Source of the DNA: Astropecten irregularis
Taxonomy: Eukaryota > Echinodermata > Asteroidea > Paxillosida > Astropectinidae
Assembly: GCA_963971285.1 (NCBI GenBank)
Contig: OZ020246.1
Span: forward strand, 22,442,455-22,506,454
DNA length: 64,000 nt
Direction: 5' to 3'
The translations under genes and the position numbers were made by a program. This document shows, one piece after another, positions 54,117 to 64,000 of this stretch; position 1 is the stretch's first letter; the number at the start of each line of letters is the position of its first letter. The notes under the pieces are model-generated. The model worked only from the letters and a program-made list of their open reading frames with translations, did no database searches and had not been told where the DNA came from.

Positions 54117-57100
54117 ATGGTGTCATCTGCGCGTTATGTCGTGTGGATTCTGTTCACCTTACTTGTCAACGACCTCAAAGGTAAGATATTTGTATTCAGC
54201 TTTGAGCTAATGAGAAGATGAGAAAGGACATTGGTTCATGGGTGCCGATCCCGGTTGGGGAGGGGGATGGAATGGGGGATATATCCCCCCAACAGGCGCG
54301 GTTCTAGAACCAATATTTTTTTTTGGGGGGGGGGGGGGGCTAGAAGAGCCATTATTTTTTGGGGGGCTAGAAGACCCGATACTTTTGGTTCTTCTAACAC
54401 TCTCTTCTGCTATGTCTTATAAGGGGTCGAAAAACATGCACCTATACACTACGCGGTTTTTTTTTAATGTAATTGGCGCCTAATAACGGAAAAGATCCAG
54501 TATTTTCAAGATTTGTTTTTTTTCAGTTGCATTTTTTTTGGGGGGGGGGGGGGGGGGGGGCTAGACAAAACCTTTTGGGGGGCTACAGCCCCCCTAGCCC
54601 CCCCCCCCCCCCCCGTGTAGAACCGCGCCTGCCCCCAATAGTTGAGGTGGGGTGGGGCATGTATAACCCCCCCCCCTTCCCCCCAATATTTCGAGGTTGA
54701 ATGTCATTTAATACCGGCAAAATATCTCAAGTACCAACAAAATAATGAAAAAATAGCATGCTTGGAATGTAGAAAGACAATACATTTTACTTGTTGGCAC
54801 TTCTCGTTCTTATTATACATTGATTATCTTGATGTGGGTAGTTTGTGAGGCGTGATAGAGAATTATGCGAGTCATGCAAGAAAGCGAAGAGATGTGCCAC
54901 ATTTTTAATAAGCAGGAGTGAATTTATACTATACACTCTATGTTTTTGTTTAAGTCCCCCTTTTGTAAGTATCCCCCCTCCCACACCCTCCTCTCATATA
55001 GGACACCAAATCACCAATCATCCCCCAATAATGAAAAGAAATAGACACATATGCATTGGTTCTTCATACTATTTACATTCTACATAACCTGAATATTAGA
55101 GGTAGTATCAAAATTTCATTGGTCCTTTTTTATGATTCGTCTCAGTCAGTTTGCGATTAAAGGTTGTATCATACTTTGGTCAGAGACCAAAACAGAAATG
55201 GTCATAGATTTACGTATAACTTTCAGGGTATGAAGATGGTGCTGATAGAAACCTACCGTTCAAATATTTCCGCCTGAAATGGTGTATTTAATATCCAGAA
55301 ATTAATAAAACAACGACCGAAAATCTTTTTGATCTTTTAAAAGATCAAAAATAAAAGAGAAAAGACTTAAAAAATACTGTGGCTGTTTTTCACAGTTTTC
55401 TAAAAAAGTTGGCACCGTATGGGACTGACATTTTCACGGATTACTTTTACTGTATCTTCCTTGATATTTTTGCCCATGAATCTGTATTTCTTTGACAAAA
55501 ACCAAAGTATGATACTACCTTTAAATAGAATATGTCTTAGTTATTCAGTAAATTCATGGGCAATTGAGTTCAGTATTAGTTTCTTCAGCTATTGTAATAA
55601 CTCTGTTCATAACTTCCCTAATTCTTAACCAACATTCTTCAACCATCGTTAAACCTTTGTTAAAGGCATACTTCATTCTTTGGTGATGCATCCGAATATA
55701 TAATAATAAATATGCTGCAGACTGCTCTTCAGCCAAAATGACCTGAAATATATCAAATGCTTAGAGTAAAGGAGGGCATGATGTGTTTCGATCATAGCAG
55801 GATCTTTCTCAATGGCTAAAAAAAAATATATATATATTTATCTTAAAGACTTACATAATACAATTATAACAATACCAGTTATCATTTTGTGGAATCATTC
55901 CGTCAAAAATTGGAACCCCAAAATCGATTAATCTATTAAAATAAAACCACATTGCTTTATCCGCTATGCTGACCGAGAACGGATTTTATGATCGTGATGA
56001 AAATATTAAATACCGTGAGCGTTTTTCACTGTTTTCTCGCAAAATAGGCACCGTGTGGGACTGGAGGTTTTACAAATGACAGTAATTGTTTTTTTCGTGA
56101 TATATTTGCCCATAAATCTGCATTTCTTTGACAAAAATTACCAAAGTATATATGAAGTAACCTTAATATCCAAATTATTTAATAACACTGTCCAACGTAG
56201 AAATGATAACATACTCAATCGGCTCAAGGGACTTTGGGGCATTTTTAAATGCCCACTGATTAAAACCAGGGGCCAATTTCATAAAACTGTCCAGCACAAA
56301 AATTTGCTTAGCAAAAAAATTTCTCGCCCAATAAAACAAACCACGATTGAAAATTCCATTTGATATTCATGGTCAGCAAACAACAGCCAAAGAACAATCA
56401 CAAGTGATACACAACACGTGGAAATTTGGTTGTTAACCCTGTTTTTATTAAGACAGAAATGTCATGCTTAGCAAATTTTTGTGCTGAACAGTTTTATGAA
56501 ATTGGCCCCTGGTTCTAATCAAATTCAGACCGTCATTGGAATTCAAATTGATACTTGCTGCCTGCTGCTGGTGTGTGACTAAACTATTTGAAAAAGTAAT
56601 CCACTTTCATTAAATCTTGCAATTTTAAAATTTATACAAATTACTCTCCTTTTAGCCTATGTTTTTTGCCCTTAGTTGACTTTTGCCTTTTGCCTTTCCC
56701 GTTTGAATTTACATCGAGTATCTTCACAATATGTTGCCATGTTATTAGCATTCCTTACTTCTTGCTAATATTCGTATTTTCTATAATTCAACTCCGTTTT
56801 ACGCAATTCAATAATCCATTAAGGAAAAGCTTATTCGTTAAGTGATTGCAAGCTCACTCCCATATTTTTTTAACAATGTGTTTTTAACATAATATTCCAG
56901 TTTTATTGAGTCTGATTTGATAAAAAAAATGTAGATAATTCTTACAGGAAAAGAAACGGATCATTCTTTCCCTCGAAATGATTTCGTTACTTCAAGATGT
57001 TATTACAGGGGGGCGAAATTAATTAGTTCTTCGAAGGAAAATATAGATATCATTATTTTGTGTGTGGGTGTGTTTCCATCTTTCAAATTTAAACAGTTAG

Positions 57101-60100
57101 CCTCATGGGTGTCGATCCCGGGGGGAGGGGGGATGGGGGGGGGGCATATATCCCCCCAATATTTGAGGTGGAGGGGATGGCGTGTATTATCATCCCCCCC
57201 CCCCCAATATTTTGAGGTTGAATGTCATTCAATTTTACTGTACAGAAATATTACACGATCCTTGTTGTTTTGTTAGTCTTCGAAGTGAATTTATACTGAA
57301 TTCCGAATTCTTCTGAATATCGTTTTTAAATGCTCTAAAATGCGACTTTATGCTCTAAAATTCGACTTTTCGACTCTGTTTTTATTAAAAAGTCCCTGGG
57401 TTGGGAGGGGGGTATCCCACCTCCCACAGCCTCCACCGGCTCGGTCGTTTCGCTCCATTGCATATAGACACCAAATCACCAATCGTCCCCCCCCCCCCCA
57501 ATCATGAACAGAAATTGACACCAGTGGTTAGCCTCAATTTCGACTTCAGAATTTAAGCACCTAGTGTGTATGTTCACTTTCATATAGCGTATGTTCGAAC
57601 TACTTTGTGCCAATTCATTACATTGGTAATAATTCTTTTTTTTATAAGATAATTCGATATCTTGACCGTCACAGGTACGAATAAAATAAGGTTTATTCAC
57701 AGACAAATAAAAGGCAAACAATTGCCTTCGACAAGTATAGAAACTCCGGCGGAAAGACCCCATACCGTTTAAAAAAATAAAGGTTTTCCAATTTAGTTTG
57801 GAGGCTTTCCCATTTCAATTCTTTAAGTTTCAATCCATTTAACCTTAAGTTTACCTCAACTTGCCAGTTGCTCATGACAAAAAAATGTAAAACAACCAGA
57901 AGGACTGATCTCGGTTTCCCAAGTTTGGTTCAGATTATCATACAAACTGAAAGAATCTTACACTCAACTACTGTTTCAACAAAAAAACTGCATGACTGAA
58001 TGAAGTGCAGCAAAAAGTCTTTTACGAAAAATCAATGCCCAATTAATCCTTTGGACAAAGTTCGAGCATAATTATTATGCAACGAATGTGAAGATATAGT
58101 GCACAGGTTCATGAATTGTCTATAGTCGAAATTGAAGCTAACTGGTCATAAATTTCAATGCAAACGGTTCAAATATCTACAGGAAAATCTTTATTTCCAG
58201 ATTTCCTGAAGTTGTCATGACCAAATAAAGTACATGGTTTCTAAAGAGCCCCGTAGAAGCATGAGTAATTGGAAGAAACAAAATAATATTTGGAGGGAAT
58301 GAACTTATACCACCTAATTCTTTCCCTCGAAATAGCCTATTTAGTCAGTTACCTCGAGACAATTTATTTCCAGGTACAGTATTTTAAGGTATAATACATG
58401 ATTGCTAAAGGTCACAGGACGGCACTCACACTTTGTCTGATCCAGCATGTAGCCTACATGAAATAATAAGCCTGCGAAAAATATATGAGCTCAATCGGAA
58501 ATCATTCTGAGTCACGAGAAAACCTGACTTTATTTTTCTTATAAAGAATGACTTTGCTCTTACCCTGAAATCAAAACCGTTTTCGGTCGTTGCTTTACTC
58601 ATTTCTGGATAAATACAGCATTTCAGGCGGAAATATTTTAACGGTATATGTTTCTATCAGCACCATCTGTGAACATTTCTGTTCGGGTATCCTGTACTAT
58701 ACCTTTAACAATAATATTTCGAGGGAACGAAATGGTATTTCGAGTGAACGGAACAGTATTTGGAAGATTTTTTTTCAAAACTTCTGTTTCAGTTTTTCCC
58801 AGCCTTGTGACGAATAAAACAGGGGCCAATGCTGTGAAATGTATTATACTTTTAAGACAGAAACGTTATGCCTAGCAAAAATAATGTTTGTGTTACGCAG
58901 GGCCGTTAAATTGGCCACAGATCATTTTTTCCCTCGAAACATTCTCGTTATCTCGAGATACCATTACAGGGGAACGAAATACATTAAAACGAAAGTCATT
59001 TTGGAGGGAACGAAATGATTTCGTTGTCTGCAGATACCATTACAGGGTAATGAAAATTCATTATTCCTTGGGATGAAATATGTGATATAATTTGTGTGTT
59101 GGTGTGCTTCATCGGGGTATTTATTTGTTTTTTAGTTTTTGCCTTGTTCGTCCTCTTTAGCATTTCGTTCGTTCGACCTTTTCAGCGGTTAATTAAATTT
59201 TCTTAAATTCTTTCACATCATGCAGTATTTGACCTGAAGCCATTCTTAGTATCAATGCTCCATGGCCATTGTTAATCAGCTTGGCAAACCACGCGTATGT
59301 AATTCCCATTCTTTAGAACAGTTATATTTTATATGACACTATCGATTGACATTTTGACGGCACGAGATGGTTTGGTGTCCCTATTGTGAAATGGTGTTAT
59401 ATTGATACAAGCAATAAATTTCCATATACTTATCACAACAACAAACGCTTTTCAATTTTGCTAAATGTAGACGCTAAATTAATAACTACGCATCGTTCTA
59501 AAATAATCTTTTAGCGACCACTAGTAATTTAGTGATTGTTGTGTCGAGTGGAAACGGGATATATATTGCTTTCATTTTATAAGTCTTGTTTACGCAATTT
59601 TTCGTGTTGAATAATGTGAGCAAAACAAAATATGCTTCACGGAGCCGTGGCAAGGCACTCCACATGCTACGAAAGTGATTAAGTGCCAACATGGGCCTAT
59701 CATTTTCTCGAATTTACCCATTCACATTTTTCCAATGTACAAATTTTTATTATTCACTGCAACAATGCATGCTTTGCATGTAACTAGCATTAGTTTCGAA
59801 TGCGAGTATTTTTATAACATTACAATTTTATGTTTTTATGCGATTTTACAGTGAATCCACTTTCATTTCTGATAGCACAGTAAAGTCACTCGAAACCCTC
59901 TGGACACTAACGTCAGTCGTTGGAAATGAATGAAATTTCGATATAAAAAGTGACTTTTTAATCCACAAAAATAGTAATATTTTGAATTGAAATATAAATC
60001 ACATTGCCACGATTAAAATCACATTCAATAGCAAGTCATTACCCGTATTTCAGACGGTACAATATCAAAATATATTACTATTAATTTGACCATTCGTGGT

Positions 60101-63100
60101 CTTTAAATTATTAGATAATTCCAAAAACAAATCTCGACGAAAACTTTAACGGACATGCCGAGGTGTTATTTTTTACACATTCACTCACTTTACTCAACTG
60201 AATTTGCTATTGAATCATCATTGTTTTCTCTCCTACACCATCCAAGATTAAATTAAAAAGAAAAAAGACAATAACATATAAATTTATGCTTTTAAAATAC
60301 AAATCATTATTTTATGCATTAATTTGTAGTTGGGGCAGACAAGGGAGGTAGCCTGAAGACCAAGTACTTCGGCCCTCCTCCGGAACCGGGCCCAGGGGAA
60401 CACTGGATGCAAGCAGCCGTACGAGAGTTACGCAAACAACGCTGCCCTGGTAAGCTGATCAATGCAATGGACAAACACAGCTCATCCCTGAAATTCCCAA
60501 ACTTTGTAACCAGGAGGAATAAGTCGAACATTTTGAGCGACTCTCCCTCCCCACTTACCCGACGATTCCTCCTGGGTAACGATTTGAATAAATTGATTAT
60601 GAATGTGTTTCGGCTGGCTCGGGGTGCATTCATGTTAGAACTTAGAATTTCGCATTCATGAGGAAAAACTGTAAAATGTCATCAAGGTAAAAGATAGCAG
60701 TAACTTCATGTGGATTGGTTTGTGCACAGACATTTTAGGATATTTTATGGCGTGTACAACGTTGGTAAAGGTGACAGAACAGCTCTCACACTTTGTTCTA
60801 TCCAACATGTACATCAAACAATGCGCCTGTGAAAACTTGAGCTCAATCAGACATCTGAGTCCCGAGAAAATAGCAAAATCCCGACTCAAATTTTGTTTAA
60901 AACAAAGGATTTTTGATGTTGCCAAGATCAAATATGTTGTTTGGTTTTACTCTTTCTGGACAAATACTGTTAATACACCATTTCAGACGGAAATATTTAA
61001 ACGAATGTTTCTACCAGCACCATCTTCATGCCCCGAAAGTTATACGTAATTTTGTGAACATTTCTGTTCAGTTGGTTTGTTACGTCATGTTGTACATGGC
61101 AGGGAATTAAACACTGCAGGAATGCCAACTTGTCAGCCATTTTGATGAACTGAATTGAATGGTTTATTGCTACATATTCATAAAAATACAAATAGTAGAA
61201 TTTGCGTGACTGCTCGCTGAATTTAGAAACAAATTATGTTAAAAACTATTTACACAATACAAGACTAAACCATCATTTAAAATTCCTATTTAGATACATG
61301 ACAGCAATATTGTAAAAAGACAGCAGTGATAATAATGTATTTCTAAAACTTCAATCATTAAAAAAAAAATGCACTAAGAATACTAATATACAAACCGATT
61401 AAACACTTATTTATCAACATCTCTGATGAATTGCAGGCCAATGCTCGAAGCCACTTGGTATGGAGGATCGCCGCATCCCAGATGAGAGCATCAAAGCTTC
61501 GTCGATGTGGGGAGGCAGAGAAGATCATGGACCAAAGAACGCACGGTTAAATAATGAAGGTAACTCATAAAATAATAGCAGGCAACATCCTCGCTCGGCT
61601 TATTTATAGGCGCTATCATACTTTGGTAGCATACCGAAACAGAACTCTTCACAGATTTACCTACAACCTAAAGATGGTGGTGGAAGAAACATACCGTTCA
61701 AATATTTCTGCCTGAAATGCTGTATTTATCAAAAGAAACACCAATGAGCAAAAGCATTCTTTTAAAGATAAAAAAGTAAAACTTTTTTTAAATACTGTGG
61801 CCGTTTTTCACTGTTTTCACACAAAAAAGGGCACCGTATGAGACTGAAATGTTCACAGATGACTGTTACTGTGGCTGTCTTGATATTTTTGCCCATGAAT
61901 CTGTATTTCGTTGATAAAAACCAAAGTATAATATTACCTTTAAATACCCAATGTGCCACCTTCAATGAATGGGCACACCTTTGTCGGTGAAGGGCAAGCC
62001 TAATTTGCATATTATCTATCTCCCGACCAAACATTATTTAATATTCATGATTTATTGGATTCGATTCACTCCGCTGACCCCCAGGTAGCTCGGTGGCCGT
62101 ATCGGCATCTGCGCTGGTGAGCAAGGGGTCGTGGGTTCGGGTCCCACCTGAGCCAGCATGTGATTTTGTTCACGTGCACTCACAAGCACTGAGTGTAAAG
62201 TGCTCATCTATGTCGGTGAAGGGCAAGCCTAATTTGACCCTTGATTACATTAATGAATTCTGCAGCATACGTGCTATAATGTGTTTTCCTATTTCATCAT
62301 TAAAAACAGTTAACGTAGATGGATGGGTAGCCGATGGCAGTGATAAAGATCATTGGATTCAGGTTGAGCTCCTGACTACAGCCACCGTCACTGGACTCAT
62401 CACTCAAGGCCGTGGGGACGACAACTACCGAGTGACCACGTATCAGGTGGCTGGCAGTGACGATGGCCAGTCCTGGGATTACATGAAATATCCTAATGGG
62501 ACAACAGTAGTGGTTAGTTACTTTGATAGATCAAGAGAATTGTGTTTAACTGACCAACCCAACTCCTGGACTGACTCCACGACCCAACTCCCCGATCCAA
62601 ATCCCCGACCCAACTCCCCAAGTGACTTCCAGACCCAACTGCCCAACCCAACTCCCAGACTGACTCCCCAACCCAACTCACCGACCCAACTCCCCGACCC
62701 AACTCCCCAACTGACTTCCCAACCCAACTCAACGACCTAACTGACCAACCCAACTCCTGGACTGACTCCACGACCCAACTCCCCAACTCCCCCCCCCCAA
62801 CTCCCTGACTGACTCCCCGATCCAACTCCCCAACTGACTTCCCGACTCAACTCCCCAACTCAACTCCCGGACTGACTCCCCGACCCAACTCCCTCCCCCA
62901 ACTCCCTGACCCAACTCCCCCAACTCCCTGAAACAACCCCCCCCCCCCCCCAACTCCTCCCCCCCCCCTCCCTCGACCCAACGCCCCGACCCAACTTCCC
63001 GGTTTGCGACCCAACTCCCCGAGTTGGGTCGGTTTGCGATCATCGCTAAAGCCCAAATCCATCGCTAAACGGAAAATCGATTGCTACTTTATGTTGCAAT

Positions 63101-63363
63101 TTTCAGTTTGGCGATGGATTTGGATTTAAGAAATGATCGCAAAACGTTAGTGAAATCGGCCCAGGCTCTTACTTTTGTAAAAATTATTCATCCGCTATCT
63201 TTTCGGTTTATCATTTTGCATACAGTTCCCCGGTAACACCGATAGGAACAGTCACGTGACCGTCAGATTCCCGACTGCCTTGTACACCATGTTCGTTCGC
63301 ATTCGGCCCATTGAGTGGGTCGCAGATCCAAGTATTCGCTTTGAAGTGCTGGGATGTTACTAA
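54117..63363 (+). CDS. Diverged secreted discoidin (F5/8 type C) protein, five exons
   Basis: Exons: 54117-54180 (signal peptide MVSSARYVVWILFTLLV), 60330-60449, 61437-61559, 62310-62512, 63226-63363. Total 648 nt, 215 residues, phases 1, 1, 1, 0, all with GT and AG (GTAAGA, GTAAGC, GTAACT, GTTAGT donors). The second exon is specific to this gene: GADKGG, then PPPEPGPGEHW and basic VRELRKQRC. The domain then follows as in the close copies: QCSKPLGMEDRRIPDESIKA, DHWIQVEL, TGLITQGRG, DDGQSWDY, FPGNTDRNS, and closing LGCY. Junction phases join every exon in frame, strong support for a real gene. Introns hold miniature elements, a SINE and a satellite. I saw no promoter box comparable to the other copies. 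Confidence 0.85.
54293..54631. mobile_element. Nested G-run miniature element with CAGGCGCGG ends
   Basis: CAGGCGCGGTTCTAGAACC at the left mirrors GTAGAACCGCGCCTG at the right. It sits in a larger G-rich repeat: the flanks (atatccccccaa, cccccaatagttgagg) are continuous in the related copy near 57150. The duplication CCCCCAA is 7-8 bp, hAT-like. Confidence 0.65.
55157..55524 (-). mobile_element. TTAA-flanked miniature element, copy D
   Basis: TTAA-AGGTTGTATCATACTTTGG to CAAAGTATGATACTACCT-TTAA, about 368 bp. Well preserved, in intron 1 of the diverged gene. Confidence 0.7.
56266..56512. mobile_element. Inverted-repeat miniature element, 247 bp
   Basis: CCAGGGGCCAATTTCATAAA at the left mirrors TTTATGAAATTGGCCCCTGG at the right, with arms of about 45 bp. 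No clear target duplication. Confidence 0.75.
57104..57525. repeat. G/C-run repeat, second copy
   Basis: The segments gtgtcgatcccgg, gcatatatccccccaatat, gaggttgaatgtcatt and gacaccaaatcaccaatc also occur in the same order at 54242-55050, where the nested element splits them. An interspersed repeat of unknown class. Confidence 0.55.
61607..61945 (-). mobile_element. TTAA-type miniature element, copy E
   Basis: Begins GGCGCTATCATACTTTGG and ends CAAAGTATAATATTACCT-TTAA; one end is diverged. In an intron of the diverged discoidin gene. Confidence 0.6.
62079..62236 (+). mobile_element. tRNA-derived SINE
   Basis: A-box-like TAGCTCGGTGG (62086-62096) and B box GGTTCGGGTCC (62134-62144) are spaced as in a tRNA, but the cloverleaf is not complete and a non-tRNA tail follows. 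The 26 bases from tgtcggtgaagggcaagc occur at 61982-62007 and at 62211-62236, either as a tail repeat or as flanking duplication. Confidence 0.55.
62550..63030 (+). repeat. CCAACTCCC-type pyrimidine-rich satellite in intron 4
   Basis: Irregular tandem repeats of gacccaactcccc and ctgactcc-type units with C runs fill most of the intron between the last two exons. Long frames on both strands here are by-products of the repeat. Confidence 0.85.
63031..63149. repeat. Inverted repeat beside the satellite
   Basis: ttgcgatcatcgctaaa and ccaaatccatcgc on the left pair with gcgatggatttgg and atgatcgcaa on the right, forming a long hairpin, probably a short inverted-repeat element. Confidence 0.55.
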
Positions 63364-64000
63364 ACGGAATCAACTTGGCAATTGCCTGACCATGACCAAC
63401 GCACATTGATCGTCCATATCCATACCATAGTACGTGCACCATGATTGCGTATTGATCGCAACCCTTAGTCTGAGGAGTCCCCATGCCAGACCAAGGTTTA
63501 CGATCATCGCAACTATACAAGTATTCTTGAGTACATTTTTTTTTCACCAAGAACGTCACGCACGCACGCCGCGGATGACATGAAGACGCGATCCAAATTA
63601 CTACGGGTCCAAAATAATTACTTTCATGCAGGGCTAAACACTCTTCGGGATTTTCTCGAAATCAATTTTTCTGCAAAGTAAAATGGCGGCCAGTTGGCTT
63701 GTTTACCAGCAGAGACATCGCGCACCGCACGCTTGTTTGAAAGTATTATTTTAGCGCCCTCTATTGGCTGCGGTGGAGTTATTGGAGGTCAAAATTGGCA
63801 TTAAATAATTATGGCGATTTTAAAAACTCGATAATTAAAATGCGGTCACTGGCGAACAGGAATTAACTCGTTAACAAAGTCAATTGTCTGCACTTATTAG
63901 TCAATTATCATCATGACTGGTAAACAAGCTCAATCATTGTCTACATGCACTCATTAGTCAATGATAATGCAAAGCAGATAATGAGTAGATAATGCAAACA
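63364..64000. other. 3' flank of the diverged discoidin gene
   Basis: No further gene is seen. The sequence is AT-rich with a short cgcacgcacgc run near 63560. No close AATAAA after the stop was noticed. Confidence 0.5.

Noticed and set aside
53706-54700. Several glycine- or proline-rich frames
   Set aside because: They are translations of G and C runs inside miniature elements.
62079-62155. Functional tRNA gene
   Set aside because: A and B boxes are present, but arms do not pair fully and a SINE tail follows.
62093-63062. Long proline/threonine-rich or glycine/serine-rich frames on both strands
   Set aside because: They come from the CCAACTCCC satellite; only 62310-62512 is a real exon, supported by splice sites and domain homology.

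Overview
The window is animal nuclear DNA, most likely from a marine invertebrate; the species cannot be named from the sequence. The evidence is AT-rich non-coding DNA packed with small transposons, tRNA-derived SINEs, Penelope-like retroelement debris, and short phase-matched exons with GT/AG splice sites. Two things dominate: a tandem cluster of secreted discoidin (F5/8 type C) genes, and a nearly intact 14.6 kb Polinton/Maverick element inserted in an intron of one of them.

The discoidin cluster is on the + strand. There is the 3' end of one copy (988-1453), three complete four-exon copies (6158-24338, 29586-34669, 42742-46888) and a diverged five-exon relative (54117-63363). Each complete copy has a signal-peptide exon, an exon opening the F5/8C domain at its first cysteine, a 203-nt core exon (212 nt if the shifted site is used in the third copy), and a 138-nt last exon ending in the second cysteine and a stop. 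The three close copies share a promoter (CACGTGAC, CATGTGACC, TATAAA exactly 93 bp before the ATG), a 3' AATAAA, an antisense Penelope-like remnant in intron 2, and long homologous intergenic DNA. They therefore arose by segmental duplication. Differences between copies cluster in predicted ligand-binding loops.

The Polinton (6434-21043) has identical 145-bp terminal inverted repeats and a 5-bp target duplication (ACAAG). It encodes protein-primed DNA polymerase B, a retroviral-type integrase, a packaging ATPase, a double-jelly-roll major capsid protein, a penton-like minor capsid protein, and a set of small conserved Polinton proteins, several with membrane segments. One of these has a frameshift. 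A 52-residue arginine-rich ORF overlaps the polymerase start. I found no adenain-type maturation protease. A 13 x 49-bp minisatellite with a hairpin in every unit lies inside the left end. Genes are packed with short overlaps and two closely spaced divergent start pairs, and the element is visibly more GC-rich than the host.

The rest (24.3-29.4, 34.7-42.6, 46.9-54.1 kb and the introns) is non-coding. It holds many datable insertions: hAT-type (8-bp duplications), Harbinger-type (TAA/TTA), Mutator-like (9-bp), TTAA-flanked piggyBac-type miniature elements, SINEs, a 2.3-kb tandem duplication and a CCAACTCCC-type satellite. Because the gene units are duplicated, the units lacking an insertion serve as empty-site controls, so many element ends can be placed to the base.
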